Notes: a model not told the origin generated them from the letters alone. Shown: positions 9,650-21,521, counted from the first letter of the stretch. The stretch is DNA of 64,000 nucleotides from Nothopassalora personata (GCA_033816765.1 CM066288.1:3782001-3846000), one strand, 5' to 3'. Program-made: numbers and translations.

Positions 9650-10353
9650 TATGCCAAGGCACCATAAATAATGCCATGATTTGGTCGCCGTATGCAAGAA
9701 CCTATACAAGCTGAATCGTGACCTGTGCCCCCCCTGCACCCTGTGAGGCTGAAGTTGTTCAGCGTCAGCGAGCCTTTACCTCGGTCTGACTGCAGAGCTG
9801 CTGTGCCAGCTACGGTTCCCATGCAGCCTACTAGCCTGCTGCACATGTACCAGAACGCTGCTGTGCCAATGACATACTCAATGAAGAACTCGTACAGCCG
9901 GATGCAGTCAGCCTCGTGCCAAGCCAGTCACCACTCTGTAACTCCTCGTGTCGAGTAAGCACCATTACTCTGCATAAGCTCGGCCGCAAGTGTATACACA
10001 TACTGAGCTCCAGCAGCAACATTCGCCCATCTGTGCATCACCAACCAGCAAGACGTCACCCCAAGCCCCTCGTAGTCCCGCTCCCGCTGCAGGCTGAAGG
10101 AGGGGCGCGGGTGGTGGAGGTGCCGTAGGCGTTTGTGTATACTATTGGTAAGGCGGATGCGGGGAATGGGACTTGGGGTTTGCAGTTTCGGGAGTTACGT
10201 TCCGGAACTATTATGATTTGAGGGTGCTTGAGAGCGCGGCGGAGTGGAGTTGACGGGAATTATTCCTCTCGTCTATGGATATGTATCGTACTGATCCTGC
10301 GACGTCTCAATCTCTCTAGTGGCCCTCTGGGTAGTCGGTGCTCTCTGTAGACG
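9650..10353. other. Intergenic, 704 bp, convergent genes
   Basis: This lies between the 3' ends of the transcription factor and the dehydrogenase. Only short overlapping frames with no family resemblance; nothing supported. Confidence 0.4.
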
Positions 10354-11378
10354 TCAGTAGGCCTTCAGCTCGAACGGGACATGTCCAGACTGACTGCTCA
10401 ACTTCTCGTACTTGGGGTACAACTCGGAGTAGGTCTTGATCTTGTCCTGTATTCCCTGGTATGCGTCGCTGCCGATGCAGATCCGAAGAGGAGGGTCATC
10501 GAACTGTGCAATATCCCACATGGCCCTCGCGCCCTGAACGGGGATCACCCTTCTGCGTACCGTGTCGCTTGCCCATAGTCTCTCGGGCGTTGAGGTGGTC
10601 GTAGCTGGACGTTGATTGTCAGCATCGCACAATGTCCGACAGAGGAGGCTGGCGGGGGAGGACGTACGCTGGCTCCTTGGCATCCTCAAACTCCATGCTG
10701 CGGCCTGCCCAGTCGGTACGGAAACCTCCAGGCTCGATGCAGGTCAATTTGATGTTCCTGTATCGCACATTAGCTCTATCTTCTCGTGAAAGTGTCCGCT
10801 CTCACAAACCACTCTAGCTTCAACTCCTTGTCTATTGCCTCTGTCAGGCCCTCGACCGCCCACTTCGATGCACAGTAGATTGAGAAGAATGGCACGGCAC
10901 GCTGGCCATCAATGGAAGTGACCTGCTGGATCTTTCCGCCTGCTGGCTTGTTCGTCTCTCGCATGATCTTCATTGCTCGTCGTGTGACCTTCAGGAGACC
11001 GAAGAAGTTGACGTCCATTTGCTTTCGTGATTGCTCCTCAGTGACAGACTCGAATTCTCCCGCGAGGCCATAGCCTGCGTCGTTGCAAACAACATCGATG
11101 CGACCGAATTGCTTGACGGCGCCGTCGAAGGCCTTGTCGACTGAGCTGTGAGGATCGTTAGGAAGTGACGTTGGATGTGAATGACGGGCAGGCTACCTTT
11201 GGTCTGTGACATCCAGGTCGACGGCGAGGTAGTTGTCCTTCGTTGTGCCGTCAAACTTCAGCTTGGATGAGTTCCGTGCAGTGGCCACGACCTTGTCGCC
11301 TTCCTTCAAGCATTTCTTTACAAGCTCATTGCCAAAGCCGGTCGAAGTGCCAGTGATGAAGAAAACTTGAGGTGCCAT
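10354..11378 (-). CDS. Short-chain dehydrogenase/reductase, disrupted by a 1-nt frameshift
   Basis: Four exons, complement(10354..10604, 10668..10757, 10810..11145, 11197..11378), read as a classical SDR. The cofactor motif is TGTSTGFG near residue 9, then NDAGYG, and the catalytic Tyr and Lys are in YCASK. The exons sum to 859 nt, one more than a multiple of three. In exon 4 the frame reads ARETMGKRHGTQKGDP and then fails at a CCCC run (GGGG on plus, 10540-10543). The other frame resumes as ARAMWDIAQFDDPPLRICIGSDAY, as expected for the family. One C fewer would give 285 residues. Either the gene is a young pseudogene or the run is a sequencing indel. Substrate unknown. The last intron has GTACGT and CTGAC signals. 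Confidence 0.8.
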
Positions 11379-11776
11379 GATTTAGTCTTGTGAGAAGTAG
11401 AGAGAATCTTGTTTGCTCTTGGACGGTCAAGGGTACCAAGAGCAGTACATGTACTTGCCCGCGTCGATTCCAGTGATGATGGCATGGCATGCGATAATGC
11501 CCTCAATTTGCGGCTGACGTCAAGCGGCCTAGTCTCCGCTGCAGGCGTTGATGGGGTCTTCGAGCGTGTGAGCGGTGGCCATTGGGCAAGCTCCACGCAA
11601 GCTTCACAGGTGCCCTAAGTGTGGCAGGAATGCTTAGCGGTAAAGCGGGCGCTGTAAGACTTACCAGTACGGAGGTTGCGGTCTTAACCACTTTGAGTGA
11701 GGAAACTTGGGACACTGCTCAGGACAAAGGGCGAAGATGGTACATCGATTTTGATGTTCGCTTAGATAGTATATTG
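11379..11776. other. Intergenic, 398 bp
   Basis: Upstream region of the dehydrogenase and 3' flank of the GH125 gene. No gene or clear motif seen. Confidence 0.4.
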
Positions 11777-13392
11777 CTAAGCGGATGACTCGCCTTGAAA
11801 GCTCTGCTTTAGAATGTCTGGCTTCCTCTCATCAAGATCGAGGATAATCTGGCCAAAGAGGCCGTTCGCCCAGGAGAACCTACATCACGTTAGTAAGTCG
11901 TCAGCAGGAAGCATCATCTTTCCACTTACCATTGACGGGTCCAATCACTTTCATTGAAAGAGTTGATGGACTCATGGATCAGGCCCAGACCTGCAGTGCT
12001 ACTGACGATTTCCTGCAGTTGTTGTGTGATCTCTTGGTCATCATCAGTCGTAGCGATGCGAACGATGGATGCCATAGGCCATGCCATGCCCGGCCCTTGG
12101 TGTGGGCCACCAATTGAGTTGATGACTGGCCCGGTGAAGAAGTACGGGTTCGCAGGGCTAAGCAGCAGCTTCCTGGTGTTCTGATAGACTTCATCGTTCA
12201 CATCCAGATAACCAATGAAGGGCGCTGAAAGCAGGGAGGGGATGTTTGCATCGTCCATGATGTTTTGCGAGAAGTAGCCATCCACCTCAAAAGCATATAC
12301 CCGGCCGTATCCCGGGAGCTGTACAATCCCCCACTTCGTGATCGCTTCCTTCAAGCTCGACGCCATGTCTCGCATTCGGGTTGCGATAGCCTCTTGCCCG
12401 TCGATCTGAGCCATGATGTCGGCAGTGCAGGACAGAAACCTCGAGAACATCATATTTGCCGGGATGAAGCCTTGGTAGATGGTCGCATCGTCGCTAGGTC
12501 TGAAGAACGACCGTATCAGGCCAGTGCCATTGTTGAGAGGGTTGCCCAGACCATCGTTGGCCTGCGTCTCCGTTGATCTGTCCGTCATCCTCGTGAAAGT
12601 GTATGTAATGTTTGCAACTTCTCCGTCTGGCTCGTATGTTGGGACCATCATCTCTCCTGCAACCTTCAGTACTGCCTTCACTGCTTGCACCCAGCTGTAG
12701 CGCTTGAAAAAGTCGATATCTTGGGTAGCGTTGTAGTAGTTGTCCGAGATTTCGAGGAATGCCGCAAGTGAGTCAAGCTCATACTTGCATTCGAAGACTG
12801 AAGCATTGTTGTACACTGGGGTCACCATATCATCGCTTGCTGCGTCGTTCTCGGAAGGGGCTATGCCAGATTCTGTCGGTGGCTGGAAGGAGTTGCAGTA
12901 AGGATCGATGAGCAAGTAGCGCGCTTGCAGATTGATCACGCCTCGATACAATGATGCCAGCGAGTTCTGCTCCACAGATGGCTCCAACAGTGGTAGGTAC
13001 GACTGCATCTGGTTGGCCGAATCACGTAGCCACATGGCATTGATATCGCCGGTGATTAAGAACGTCAGCTCTTCATCTTGCGATCCCGCGGCATACCCCT
13101 TCCACTTGACAGCTGTATCTAAGGTGTTAGGGTAGGAGTTCAAGAACAGTCTGGTCAGATCTGGGTCCGAAATCTTCTGCGATATCTCGTCGACCTTCTG
13201 CTCGACCACTGAAGAGTTGAATGTTCGACATCGTGGTACCGGCCGTTGATATGAGAGGTTGTATCTACCTCCAGAAAAGGGGCCATGCTGTTCCGTGGAG
13301 TATACTGAGTAGTCCGGGCATGTCAGGTTGACTCCATTGACAATCTGAGCAACGGCTGTTGTAGTTAAAAGCACCATATACTTCAAAGCCAT
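11777..13392 (-). CDS. Glycoside hydrolase family 125, secreted exo-alpha-1,6-mannosidase-like
   Basis: Two exons, complement(11777..11879, 11930..13392), give 521 residues. The first ATG at 13392 starts a signal peptide ([20 protein letters not shown]). The GH125 signature [15 protein letters not shown] appears near residue 115, with [13 protein letters not shown] and [15 protein letters not shown] later, the region expected to form the (alpha/alpha)6 barrel active site. Exon 2 supplies [15 protein letters not shown], the usual end of the family, joined across GTAAGT...GATGTAG with a CTAAC branch point. Several N-x-S/T sites suit secretion. Characterised GH125 enzymes remove alpha-1,6-linked mannose non-reductively, so a role in trimming fungal or host mannans is likely. 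Confidence 0.92.
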
Positions 13393-14095
13393 ACTGAACA
13401 AAAGCCTCGCGCTCGGAGTACGCGGAGCGCTCAGCGCAGCACCTGGGATCCACGGCAGACTTATGAAGACTTCCGGTCATTTTCCTGATCGACAGCTGGG
13501 GAAGCTTTGCGGACCTGAGTGGAGTTACTTCCAAGAAGGATGCTGATGATGCAGGCCTATGGTCTGTGTGTACCGGGATACGCTCCGCTCTGTGAAGTGA
13601 CAATCCTCGTTCTGTATCCGTTGGAACTCAAGCCTAGACTGTGCCAATTGGGCAGCCCTCTGGCCTGGACCGTGGTGGCCACATCGTGCCAACAACGCCG
13701 TGAAATCGTGTGGCCAAGGCAAGTCAGGGGACACTTCCAGAGCGTTTGTCAATGCGGAAGGAGCGGGTGTTCCCGATATTGGCGGGGTAGGTTGCATTCT
13801 TATGTCGTAGACGCTTCGAATGTTGGATGTCATGGGACATGTTTGTTCAGCAGCGCTGTCTCCAATGAATTGATCTGGCGGTCCACATCCCGAACGGTGC
13901 GGAAAGAGGTCAACATTGGTCGTGAAAGACGATGTCTTGGCCTTCATGGGTGACGCAAAGGAGCGTGTTGAAGGGATAGATTTCTCGGTACGCTTGGCTC
14001 CCACCTCGGGGCAGACTCGGCCGCCTGATTTACAAGGGGTTATATACAACGTTTAAAATTCCGCTCCCCACCGACCATTGGAGCAAAGCTTCGAA
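13393..14095. other. Intergenic, 703 bp
   Basis: Upstream region of the GH125 gene up to the tRNA. A 174-codon minus frame (13525-14049) crosses it but has no family resemblance, no signal sequence and no supporting splice sites; treated as chance. Confidence 0.4.
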
Positions 14096-14208
14096 GCCCG
14101 CATAGTTTAACGGTTAGAACATAGGTCTCATATGACATGATTGAGCGCAGCTCGAGCCATCCTATGAAGGCCATCCTAAGATCTGAGTTCGATTCTCAGT
14201 GCAGGCAT
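14096..14208 (+). tRNA. tRNA-Met (CAT), intron-containing
   Basis: A cloverleaf can be drawn. The acceptor arm GCCCGCA pairs with TGCAGGC (one C-A mismatch) and the discriminator is A. The D stem is GTTT/GAAC. The anticodon loop contains CTCATA with anticodon CAT at 14129-14131. The T arm is CTGAG-TTCGATT-CTCAG. An intron of about 41 nt (14133-14173) follows position 37, the standard place. Position 31-39 is a T-T mismatch, so this may be a slightly decayed copy. The box B sequence is close to consensus. Confidence 0.72.
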
Positions 14209-14341
14209 AGGCTCACAGTTCTCTTTTTTGGCTCGTAATCCATGGTCCATAACGAGTCGGTTTTTGCTTGGATACTCACTGCCTCGGCAGAAGTCGCGAC
14301 GCATGTCGAGGGATTAGTAGGAATTCGGCGATGGTGAGACG

Positions 14342-16181
14342 TCAAGAGTGTGGGATCATAACACACCACATTGTAACTTTTGACAACATATTGTGATCTC
14401 TGGAATACGGCCGCTCTATTGACTTGCAAATAATGCCCTTCTTTGGAAATCTCAGATATATGAGTGTCTCCATACGATGGATATCAGAGTTCCTCGTCCA
14501 TCGCCTCAAACTCTTGCCATAGAAATATAGTGGCACGGTAAGCACAACCGGGAGGAAGGAAACCGCGAACTGGATCATGTAGACCGATATCCAGCCCTGT
14601 TGGCCAGGCGTCATCCCTCGTTCTGTAGCGATGTCGAACACCCAGTAGCTGAGGCAGAATCCGAGGACGTTCTTGAGAACAGTCCCAACTACCATGATCT
14701 CTCCAGAGATGGGCTTGTAACAGTCGATAGCGTACGCGATGGCAATAGCCGGAATCGAGGTCACTGCCAGACCAGAAAAGCCGAAGCCGCAGACGATGAT
14801 CGCTTGCCATGGCCAGATGTTTTGGTACCCGACTGCTCCGACGACATGGGAGACAAGGAAGAAGCAGCAGTATGGCAGCAAAGCTGGCAGACGGAATTCA
14901 GCCTCGCGTACTCCGTTGTTCTTGATCGTCATGCGGCGTGCCCACCAGTCTGAAAGAGGACCAGCTGTCACAACACCAAAGATTCCGCCAACGAAGAAGG
15001 CAAAGTTCGAATAGCCAACAGTTTGTGGGTTCCAGCCGTATGCAGGAGACCCAAAAAGGCCAGACTCGGTCAGATTGAAGATGAGGAGCAAATCGGCAGG
15101 CCCGGCCAGCATCAAAGCACTCCAGAAGACAATTGGATTGAAGAACACCTTGACCGGGGTAAGAAGGTCGCGAATGACGAAGCTCATCCATCGACTGTCC
15201 GGCTTCATCATCGGTGCGAACTGCTTCTTTCCAGGACAACCTTTCCGAATGTACTGTCCATCGACGGCGTCGGTCTGGCTGTTGGCTTCCGAGTCTGCAA
15301 CAATCTTCTCCTGCACTGCGCTTGCGTTCTTGCCATCACGATTGTGGTCCACCAGGCCAGAAGCTGCGCGATGAAACTTCGTCTCTGGGTAGCAGAAGAT
15401 CAGTAGGATCGTGACGAAGCCCGCCATCGCGGTCGACAACCAAAAGAATGATCGCCAGCCATGGTGGCTTCCAATGCTACCAGCGATGATGGGTCCGAGA
15501 AAGGCGCCAGAGAAGTAGAAAGTGAAGTAAGCCGCCATCCAGGTGCCACGTTCATGCAAGAAGAACATATCCGCGATTGTCTGCACCATGATCGTCTCAC
15601 TGGTAGCTGCAACGATGCCATTGCATGCACGAGCAGCCAACAGACTCTTGTGGCTCGAAGCGAGTGCCTGCCAGACGTTGGTTAAAACGACCAAGAAGCC
15701 GAAGGAGATAGCAGTCGGTCTTCGACCAAAGATGTTCGAAATCGGAACGATCAGAATGTTGGCGAATCCAAGGGTGATGACGTTCAATCCAGTCAATAGA
15801 GACAGCTGCTGTTGGTTGAGATGGAACTCGCGGCCGAGGAGTGGAAACAGAGGTGCCAAGCTCAATGCAGAACAGACGAGGACCCAGACGTACAACAGTT
15901 GAGACACGGCGGTAACGAGCTTCCATGTGATGCTCCAGTTGAGAGGGTCGCGAGGGTCGTTAGATGGATGTGGAACAAGACTGTTGTCGATCGTCAGTAC
16001 ATCAAAAGTTCTGAGACCTCATGGTTCGAACTCACACTGAGCCATCGCCTGAGCCACCAGCATGAGCAAAGTGTACATCGCCGACATCTCTCATGACTTC
16101 AATGCCAGGAATGACCTCAACATCGAGCTGTTGAGCAGCCCTCTGATCGACGGACTCGGTGGGTGGTTTGTTGTCCGCCAT
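14342..16181 (-). CDS. Major facilitator superfamily transporter (DHA1-like)
   Basis: Two exons, complement(14342..15980, 16036..16181), give 594 residues. Exon 1 encodes a cytosolic N-terminus (MADNKPPTESVDQRAAQ) and is joined across GTGAGT...CAACAG to VLVPHPSNDPRDPLNWS, the pre-helix motif common in fungal drug/H+ antiporters. About 12 hydrophobic helices follow, with SNIFGRRP in loop 2-3 and a long charged loop between helices 6 and 7. The tail after YFYGKSLRRW runs about 45 residues to the stop at 14342, which is longer than usual and could hide a last intron. It would be a proton-coupled exporter or importer in the plasma membrane; the substrate cannot be read from sequence. Confidence 0.88.
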
Positions 16182-17907
16182 CGTGGAGAAGATTGTGATC
16201 GCTATGCGAGCAGGTGAGGTTACGAAGATATGGGCTGTGTTTTTAGTTATACCCCAAGCTGGGAGACTTTCGGTGCCACCCACGGCAGGAAGCAAGGGCT
16301 GAAGTAGTACTTGGCGGAAGAGTAGTCCGTGAGGACCGGTGGACTCAGCTATACATATAAGACCTCTATCGACGAGTAAGTCTGAAGCTTGCCAAAACGT
16401 AGACTGGATAGTGGCGTCCCGAGTGGGCTGGATCGCTGCTGAGATGCGCCATGGTTGTATCGGCTCATGGTCACAGCATAGACTGCAAACTTGCACAACT
16501 CACGATGACCCTGTAGCTCACATGGGATGCATGAAGTCAAAACTCAATTCACTATGCTGCGATAGGTCGGCTCGAGTAGGACAGACATACGCTCGGAACT
16601 AGCTGAGGCAACTTCACCAGCATTCATGTCGATCCAGACGCGGGAAGCCACCAGGCCTTAGGCTGCCAGTCATGATGAAGCGTCCAACAGCAAGTCGCAG
16701 CGCCACTGGCTACGAGAGAATAATTTCGGGTAAGCCTCAGCGTGAGATGCAGGAGATGCTCGAAGTTTGGCTTATGAAGCAAAGCCACAAGAGCCTACAT
16801 GGCGACGGGCGTGGTATGCAAGCTCAGCACCCGCGAGGTGCAGTGATCGATACTGTCAGCATATGCATGCATCTCGGGCTCTTAGTCGTGTACCTCGTGC
16901 CGGATCCACGTTATGAGTGCAGTCAGCAAGCCATTGATGCACTTTCTCGAAGGACTCCTGATGCGCGACACCGTGTTCGGAAGTGATTGCTCGCTGTTCA
17001 TGACATGATACAATGATCGGTATTGAAAGAGTGATGAGGTGTATGGTTAGACGGAGTGGGAATGGCGTTGCAGATTTCGGCTCCGCAGCCGAACATCCCT
17101 GCAGCAGAGGATCCTTGACACGATCCCCTTCCTTCTGCACGACTTCAACATCTATTTTCCATCTTTTCTTTGAGCTTAACAAGTACAGTCATCGCAACGA
17201 AGCCGTCAAGCTGCAGCCCAGCGAAGGCAAAGTGGATTAACACCAGCATCACCTGTCTCTGGACGCAGATGTTGGATGATCTGGCTTCCTTGCGCAGATA
17301 CAGTACCCCTTCCGGTAGCGATACGCCTTCTCATGCCGGGAGCCGCGTGCTGGTCGGAGAATTGTTTGCAACCTGCATTGGCGCCTTGATAAGCAAGGCA
17401 TCCCATCGCATGATCCCACGAGTTCAAACTGCCATACAATAATACTCTCTACCGATAATGTGGTAGCTCGGCACCGAAGTCTGCACGTCGTAACTGCACT
17501 GTGTGGTGAAAGTCTGACGATAAGAATAGCACCATCTTTATGACTTTTAATCCTAGGCACAGTCGTGACTTTCAAGGTTGATGTTGATGGCCGGTGCTCT
17601 AGCTCCACAGGAGTCTCACGAAGGATGGCATCCGGCCAGCGCGGAAGTGAGCCTTTGGAGGGAAAGCTACATGTCTAGAACCATCTGATTGCGGTAACCG
17701 AAATTTCTTGATTGAATCATTCGACTTTGGCCGCTATCTCTATGACATTCCGCGCTGCTCTCGTCTTCCAGCCCTCGGACAGAGCAGGAGCGACCGGCCG
17801 ATCCGTGCGGTAAAGGTAGCCACCAGCATCAGGCGTCCATGCAACCGTCCTTCGACAACCCTCCGAGGAGCATCCGCCAGTCGCGACCGCGTCGTTGGTC
17901 TAGGATA
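16182..17907. other. Gene-poor stretch, 1.7 kb
   Basis: Upstream region of the MFS gene and 3' flank of the Dabb gene. Frames up to 104 codons (16672-16986, plus) occur but match nothing recognised and lack splice support. Base composition is like the genes, with no RIP signature and no repeats seen. Confidence 0.4.
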
Positions 17908-18387
17908 TCAGAATTCCAGATCATACGCCAATCTACGCAAACATCAACATCAATCTCAATGACCACCGAAAGGGCCAGTCTTCGGAGAGTATACGTACGT
18001 GTCGTCACAGACAGCCTCGCGCAGAGTATGTACTCTGTCAGCCGATTAGCATCAAGCAGTGGTGAGCATAGCATGCTAAGTTCCATACTTCAGGTGCGCG
18101 GGATGTTCTGCGTAGACTTTGATATCCTCTTTCTTGTCCAGTATTGCCACTAACCCGATATCAAACCCTTGGGCGCGTGTTGCCAATACCGGTGGCCCGA
18201 AATCGATTCTCTGAAGGCCAGGAACTTGTCCAACCATGGCTTTTCCGGCAGCTTTCAATTCTTCTACCTTCTCCTGAGGAGTTCCAGGCTTGAGCTTGAA
18301 GAGCACTGTATTGGTACAAGGTGTGAGCGTTTATGCCTCATGGTCCGAGATCTGCAGATGCAACCCACCGATGTGGTAGACTGGCAT
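17908..18387 (-). CDS. Stress-responsive alpha/beta-barrel (Dabb) domain protein
   Basis: Four small exons, complement(17908..17932, 17999..18034, 18089..18305, 18369..18387), sum to 297 nt and 98 residues. The spliced protein begins MPVYHIVLFKLK, contains AEHPAHLK and ends in LAYDLEF, all typical of fungal Dabb proteins. The first exon is 19 nt and the last 25 nt. Splice sites are GTGGGT...TACAG, GTATGG...GACAG and GTACGT...CGTAG. Dabb proteins form dimeric ferredoxin-like barrels; members include small stress proteins and polyketide cyclases. The role here is not known. It is transcribed away from the SMP-30-like gene across 218 bp. Confidence 0.87.
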
Positions 18388-18605
18388 CTTGACATTCGAT
18401 GGCCAGTATTGAATGGAACACACGGCCTAGAGCACCGCAGTGTTATATGTCACACGAAGAGAGCAGCGAAGTACAGAACCTCGAGCACGCAAGCTCCCAT
18501 AACCCCACTTCGACGGCTTTTGAGCGGGCCATCCACTCCAAGGCTCGCAGTCACCGACCTCATTGCAGAATATCCAACAATAACGCTCGACACTTTACAC
18601 CAAGG
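18388..18605. promoter_or_regulatory. Short divergent promoter, Dabb / SMP-30 genes
   Basis: This 218-bp spacer must carry the 5' signals of both genes. No specific binding site was identified. Confidence 0.4.
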
Positions 18606-19961
18606 ATGGACTTCCTAGCAAACGTGCTTGCCGGTCTCTCTCAATCCGTCATGGTACGGCCGACTACAACTTGTTTGGGAGCCCACGACGCAATTCTAGG
18701 ATCAATACCTGCTACCCACGCCGACATCAATGCAGTGCTTGTAAATCAGAACTTGGCCGTAATTCCCGGCGAGTGGGAAAATCATGACATAGCATCAGCT
18801 TTCTATGACATAGTACCAGCTGAGCAATGCGTCGCTGAAGCATTGAATAAGATCAAGACCGCCGACTTCATTGCTTTTGACCTGTCGTTCTTCGATATCA
18901 TTGGCACAAATGCGAAAGTCGAGCGAATACAATCGTTTCCGCCAGACAAGCAACGCGTCCATGAAGCTCCAGTGTACCTCCCAGAGACCAATGAGCTACT
19001 TTACTCGGACACGACAGAAGCAGGGTTCTTGTATGCTATTGACATCGACCATTACGAGGTGAGTACAGAACAGCTCTACCGCAACCCGAACGGGACCAGC
19101 TACTGATCTCCCCAGGTTCGCAGGATCAACCTCGACCCAAAGCTAGAGAATGTGAACGGTGGAACATACCATCGGGGGGATATCTACGTCGCCACAAACG
19201 GAGGCCATGCACGAGGCATCTACAAAGTCAATGTCACCTCAGGTAAAGCGGAAGCCTTGGTTAACAACTACCGGGGACGGCATCTGAACAGTCCAAATGA
19301 TCTCATCTTCGACTCGAGATCACACCTGTACTTCACAGATCCACCATATGGTTACGACCAAGGCTGGCCGAAAGTGCCGAATCCAGAGCTTCCAAACGCA
19401 ATCTACCGCTTCGATCCTCAAACGAAAGCTCTGACAGCACTTTCCAACTCCGCAGTCCTGATGCCAAACGGCCTGGCCCTGTCAAGCGACGAGAAGACCC
19501 TCTATGTGGCGGACAGCAGCTCGTCTTCGATGAACCCAGCGAGCCAGCGAGCAGTCTTTGCATTCAATATCCGCGAAGGAGGCCTGCTAGATGCGCCGAG
19601 ACTCGTCTATCAGGTCGAATCAGGTTGGCCAGATGGGCTGCGAGTGACCAAGAGCGGTCTTCTAATGGTGGGTGTCTACGGCGGTGCCGACATCGTGGAT
19701 CCCAAGACTGGAAACTTGCTTGGCAAGATCAACGCACCCAATGACATCATCTTCAATGTAGAGCCGGCACGAGGAAAGGGACTCTGGCTGTTGACCGGGA
19801 AGAAGCATATCTACAAGGTAACCATTAGCGAAACTGCCATGCGGCCGTGGGTAGCCGGAAACCCTCCGTTCATTCACTCAGTCTTCGCGTCGATTACTGG
19901 GCTCTTTGGGAGCGGCGTCTCAAGGGCAGAGCATGGAGACGCCCGCGATGAAGAACTTTAA
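18606..19961 (+). CDS. SMP-30/gluconolactonase/LRE-like six-bladed beta-propeller protein
   Basis: Two exons (18606..19058, 19116..19961) give 432 residues. The intron GTGAGT...CCCCAG contains an in-frame stop, so splicing is required. Start: ATG 18606 (MDFLANVLAGLSQ); the frame is open further upstream but without family resemblance. SMP-30 features are HEAPVYLPETNELLYSD near residue 120, NSPNDLIFDSRSHLYFTDPPYG near 205, LMPNGLALSSDEKTLYVADS near 260 and WPDGLRV near 310. These carry the Glu, Asn and Asp that bind the catalytic divalent metal. Such enzymes open lactone rings; the natural substrate is unknown. No clear signal peptide is seen. The pairing with a Dabb protein across a short promoter may mean co-expression. 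Confidence 0.87.
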
Positions 19962-20129
19962 TCACGTGGCGGGTTCGTACCGAACTGGAGTTGCTCATCA
20001 TGATTCGACTGAGATCTGTCTCTGGACCCACCGACTTTTTACAACATGAGTTTGTGAGCTTCAGCGTCCAATTTCACTCGTTCGCTAGAGACCAGACATC
20101 CGCGCGCAAGTTCGACTGCAGCTAGTACG

Positions 20130-21521
20130 TTATGGGATACCCGTGGCCGAAGCAGTGGACGAGGATCCACCCGTCTGCGATGGCGAGGCGCTAACAGTCG
20201 TGGTCGTCGTGTACTCGTTGATCGGAGCTGTCTGGCCAGGCACGAATGGAGCCTGAGTGTCGAGGCTTGGTAAGGGTGCAGTGGTCGATGAGCACACGCA
20301 TCCTTGCGCCTCTGACCCTATGCTCGTGATGGGAGGGGCATTGTGGCACCAAGTGCTGGTAGTGTATGATCCGACTGACGTGGTTGGCGCATCGCTAGCC
20401 GGCAAGAACTTGGCTTCAACAAGCACTGCAGCTCGTCAGCATGTGAGACCGACGCCAGCGCGTTGAGCCGACAAGACTTGCCAGGGATGACGGATCCCGT
20501 GGCCAGGCTAAAGCTCTGATGGCCAATGACGTCTAGAATCGTTCCGATGGTGCCGCTGTGAGAGGTGAAAGAGATCCAGGTGTGATCGTCCTAAAGCAAC
20601 GTCAGTCGTCCTGAGTGTCTTCACCGGCGAGGACATGGCATCACTCACGTTGGTGAAGATATCGTCCAGAAGCTTCAACATCCTCTTCTCATGTGCATTG
20701 TCAGGCTCAGCCGTAACACCATTCCACAACTCATCGTACTCGTTCAGACCCTCTTCGATCTCGAAGCCGGAGTAAGTCGTCTCGATGTATGTCCTGTTGC
20801 TCCGATGATCGCAAGTATGGATCGAGATCCCTTCTCTCAGCAGTTCCTTGACTGTTGGGACGAACGGATAGTGGACAGGGAGATCCAGACCAGCGAAGGT
20901 CAAGTTGGCAGTGGCCAAACATCTGGACAAGGGCGATGTGTAGTAGCTTTGCGGGTATGGGATCTTCTGAACCTCGATCTCGTGCTTCCAGAAATTGTGC
21001 GCAATTTGAGCCTGCAGTTCGCCACTGGGGGTAAGCTGAGCATCGTCCCAGCGCACGGTAGCATTGCCTTGCAACTGTGCCCAGTAGCAGTTCCACGCCG
21101 GAGTGCCGTAGAAGCTCTCGGCAGTGTTATGGTATCCTTGGCCATGTCTACCCATGAAGAGGACCTTGTTTGTAGACTGTGTTGAGCGGCGCATCAGCGT
21201 TCAGGGCCACCACTTGTCTCTCAAACTTTTGCCATTGGGTGAGGTTGGCTGACAAGCCGTCTGTCGCTGGATACGTTCGGTTAATCAAGCCGAAGTTGTA
21301 CTGGGTCTGCTTGTAATCAGAATCGAGTGCATGGAGACGTCTGGTCGCGGCGCTGGACTGCTTACGTAGTTGAAAGTGGAAGCGTTCGTCGTTGGCTCGT
21401 CCTGCAGAAAGTAGCCTGTAATGGTGGTGTAGTTGATGTATCCTGCGCAACCTGAGACGTTCAAGCTGGCAGCAGTCGCACCTGTTGCCGCTAGGGCAGC
21501 CAATGCAATGCTAGGAATCAT
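20130..21521 (-). CDS. Secreted histidine-phosphatase (phosphoglycerate-mutase-like), disrupted by a 4-nt duplication
   Basis: Four exons, complement(20130..20425, 20482..20590, 20649..21309, 21366..21521). A signal peptide (MIPSIALAALAATGATAA) starts at 21521. Exon 2 carries the catalytic loop LFMGRHGQGYHN and YYTSPLSRCLATANLTF. Exon 3 carries the second histidine in SFTSHSGTIGTIL. The C-terminus is Ser/Thr-rich. The intron at 20426-20481 is a GC-AG intron (GCAAGT...CTGCAG). Exon 2 is one nucleotide too long for the frame. The break is at TTGTTTGT (plus 21167-21174), a tandem ACAA pair on the coding strand. Removing one unit joins NADAPLNTVYK directly to VLFMGRHG, as the family requires, for about 405 residues. 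It may be a pseudogene or an assembly error. Confidence 0.8.

Noticed and set aside
13525..14049. 174-codon minus frame upstream of the GH125 gene
   Set aside because: Composition and content look random and a plus frame of similar length overlaps it.
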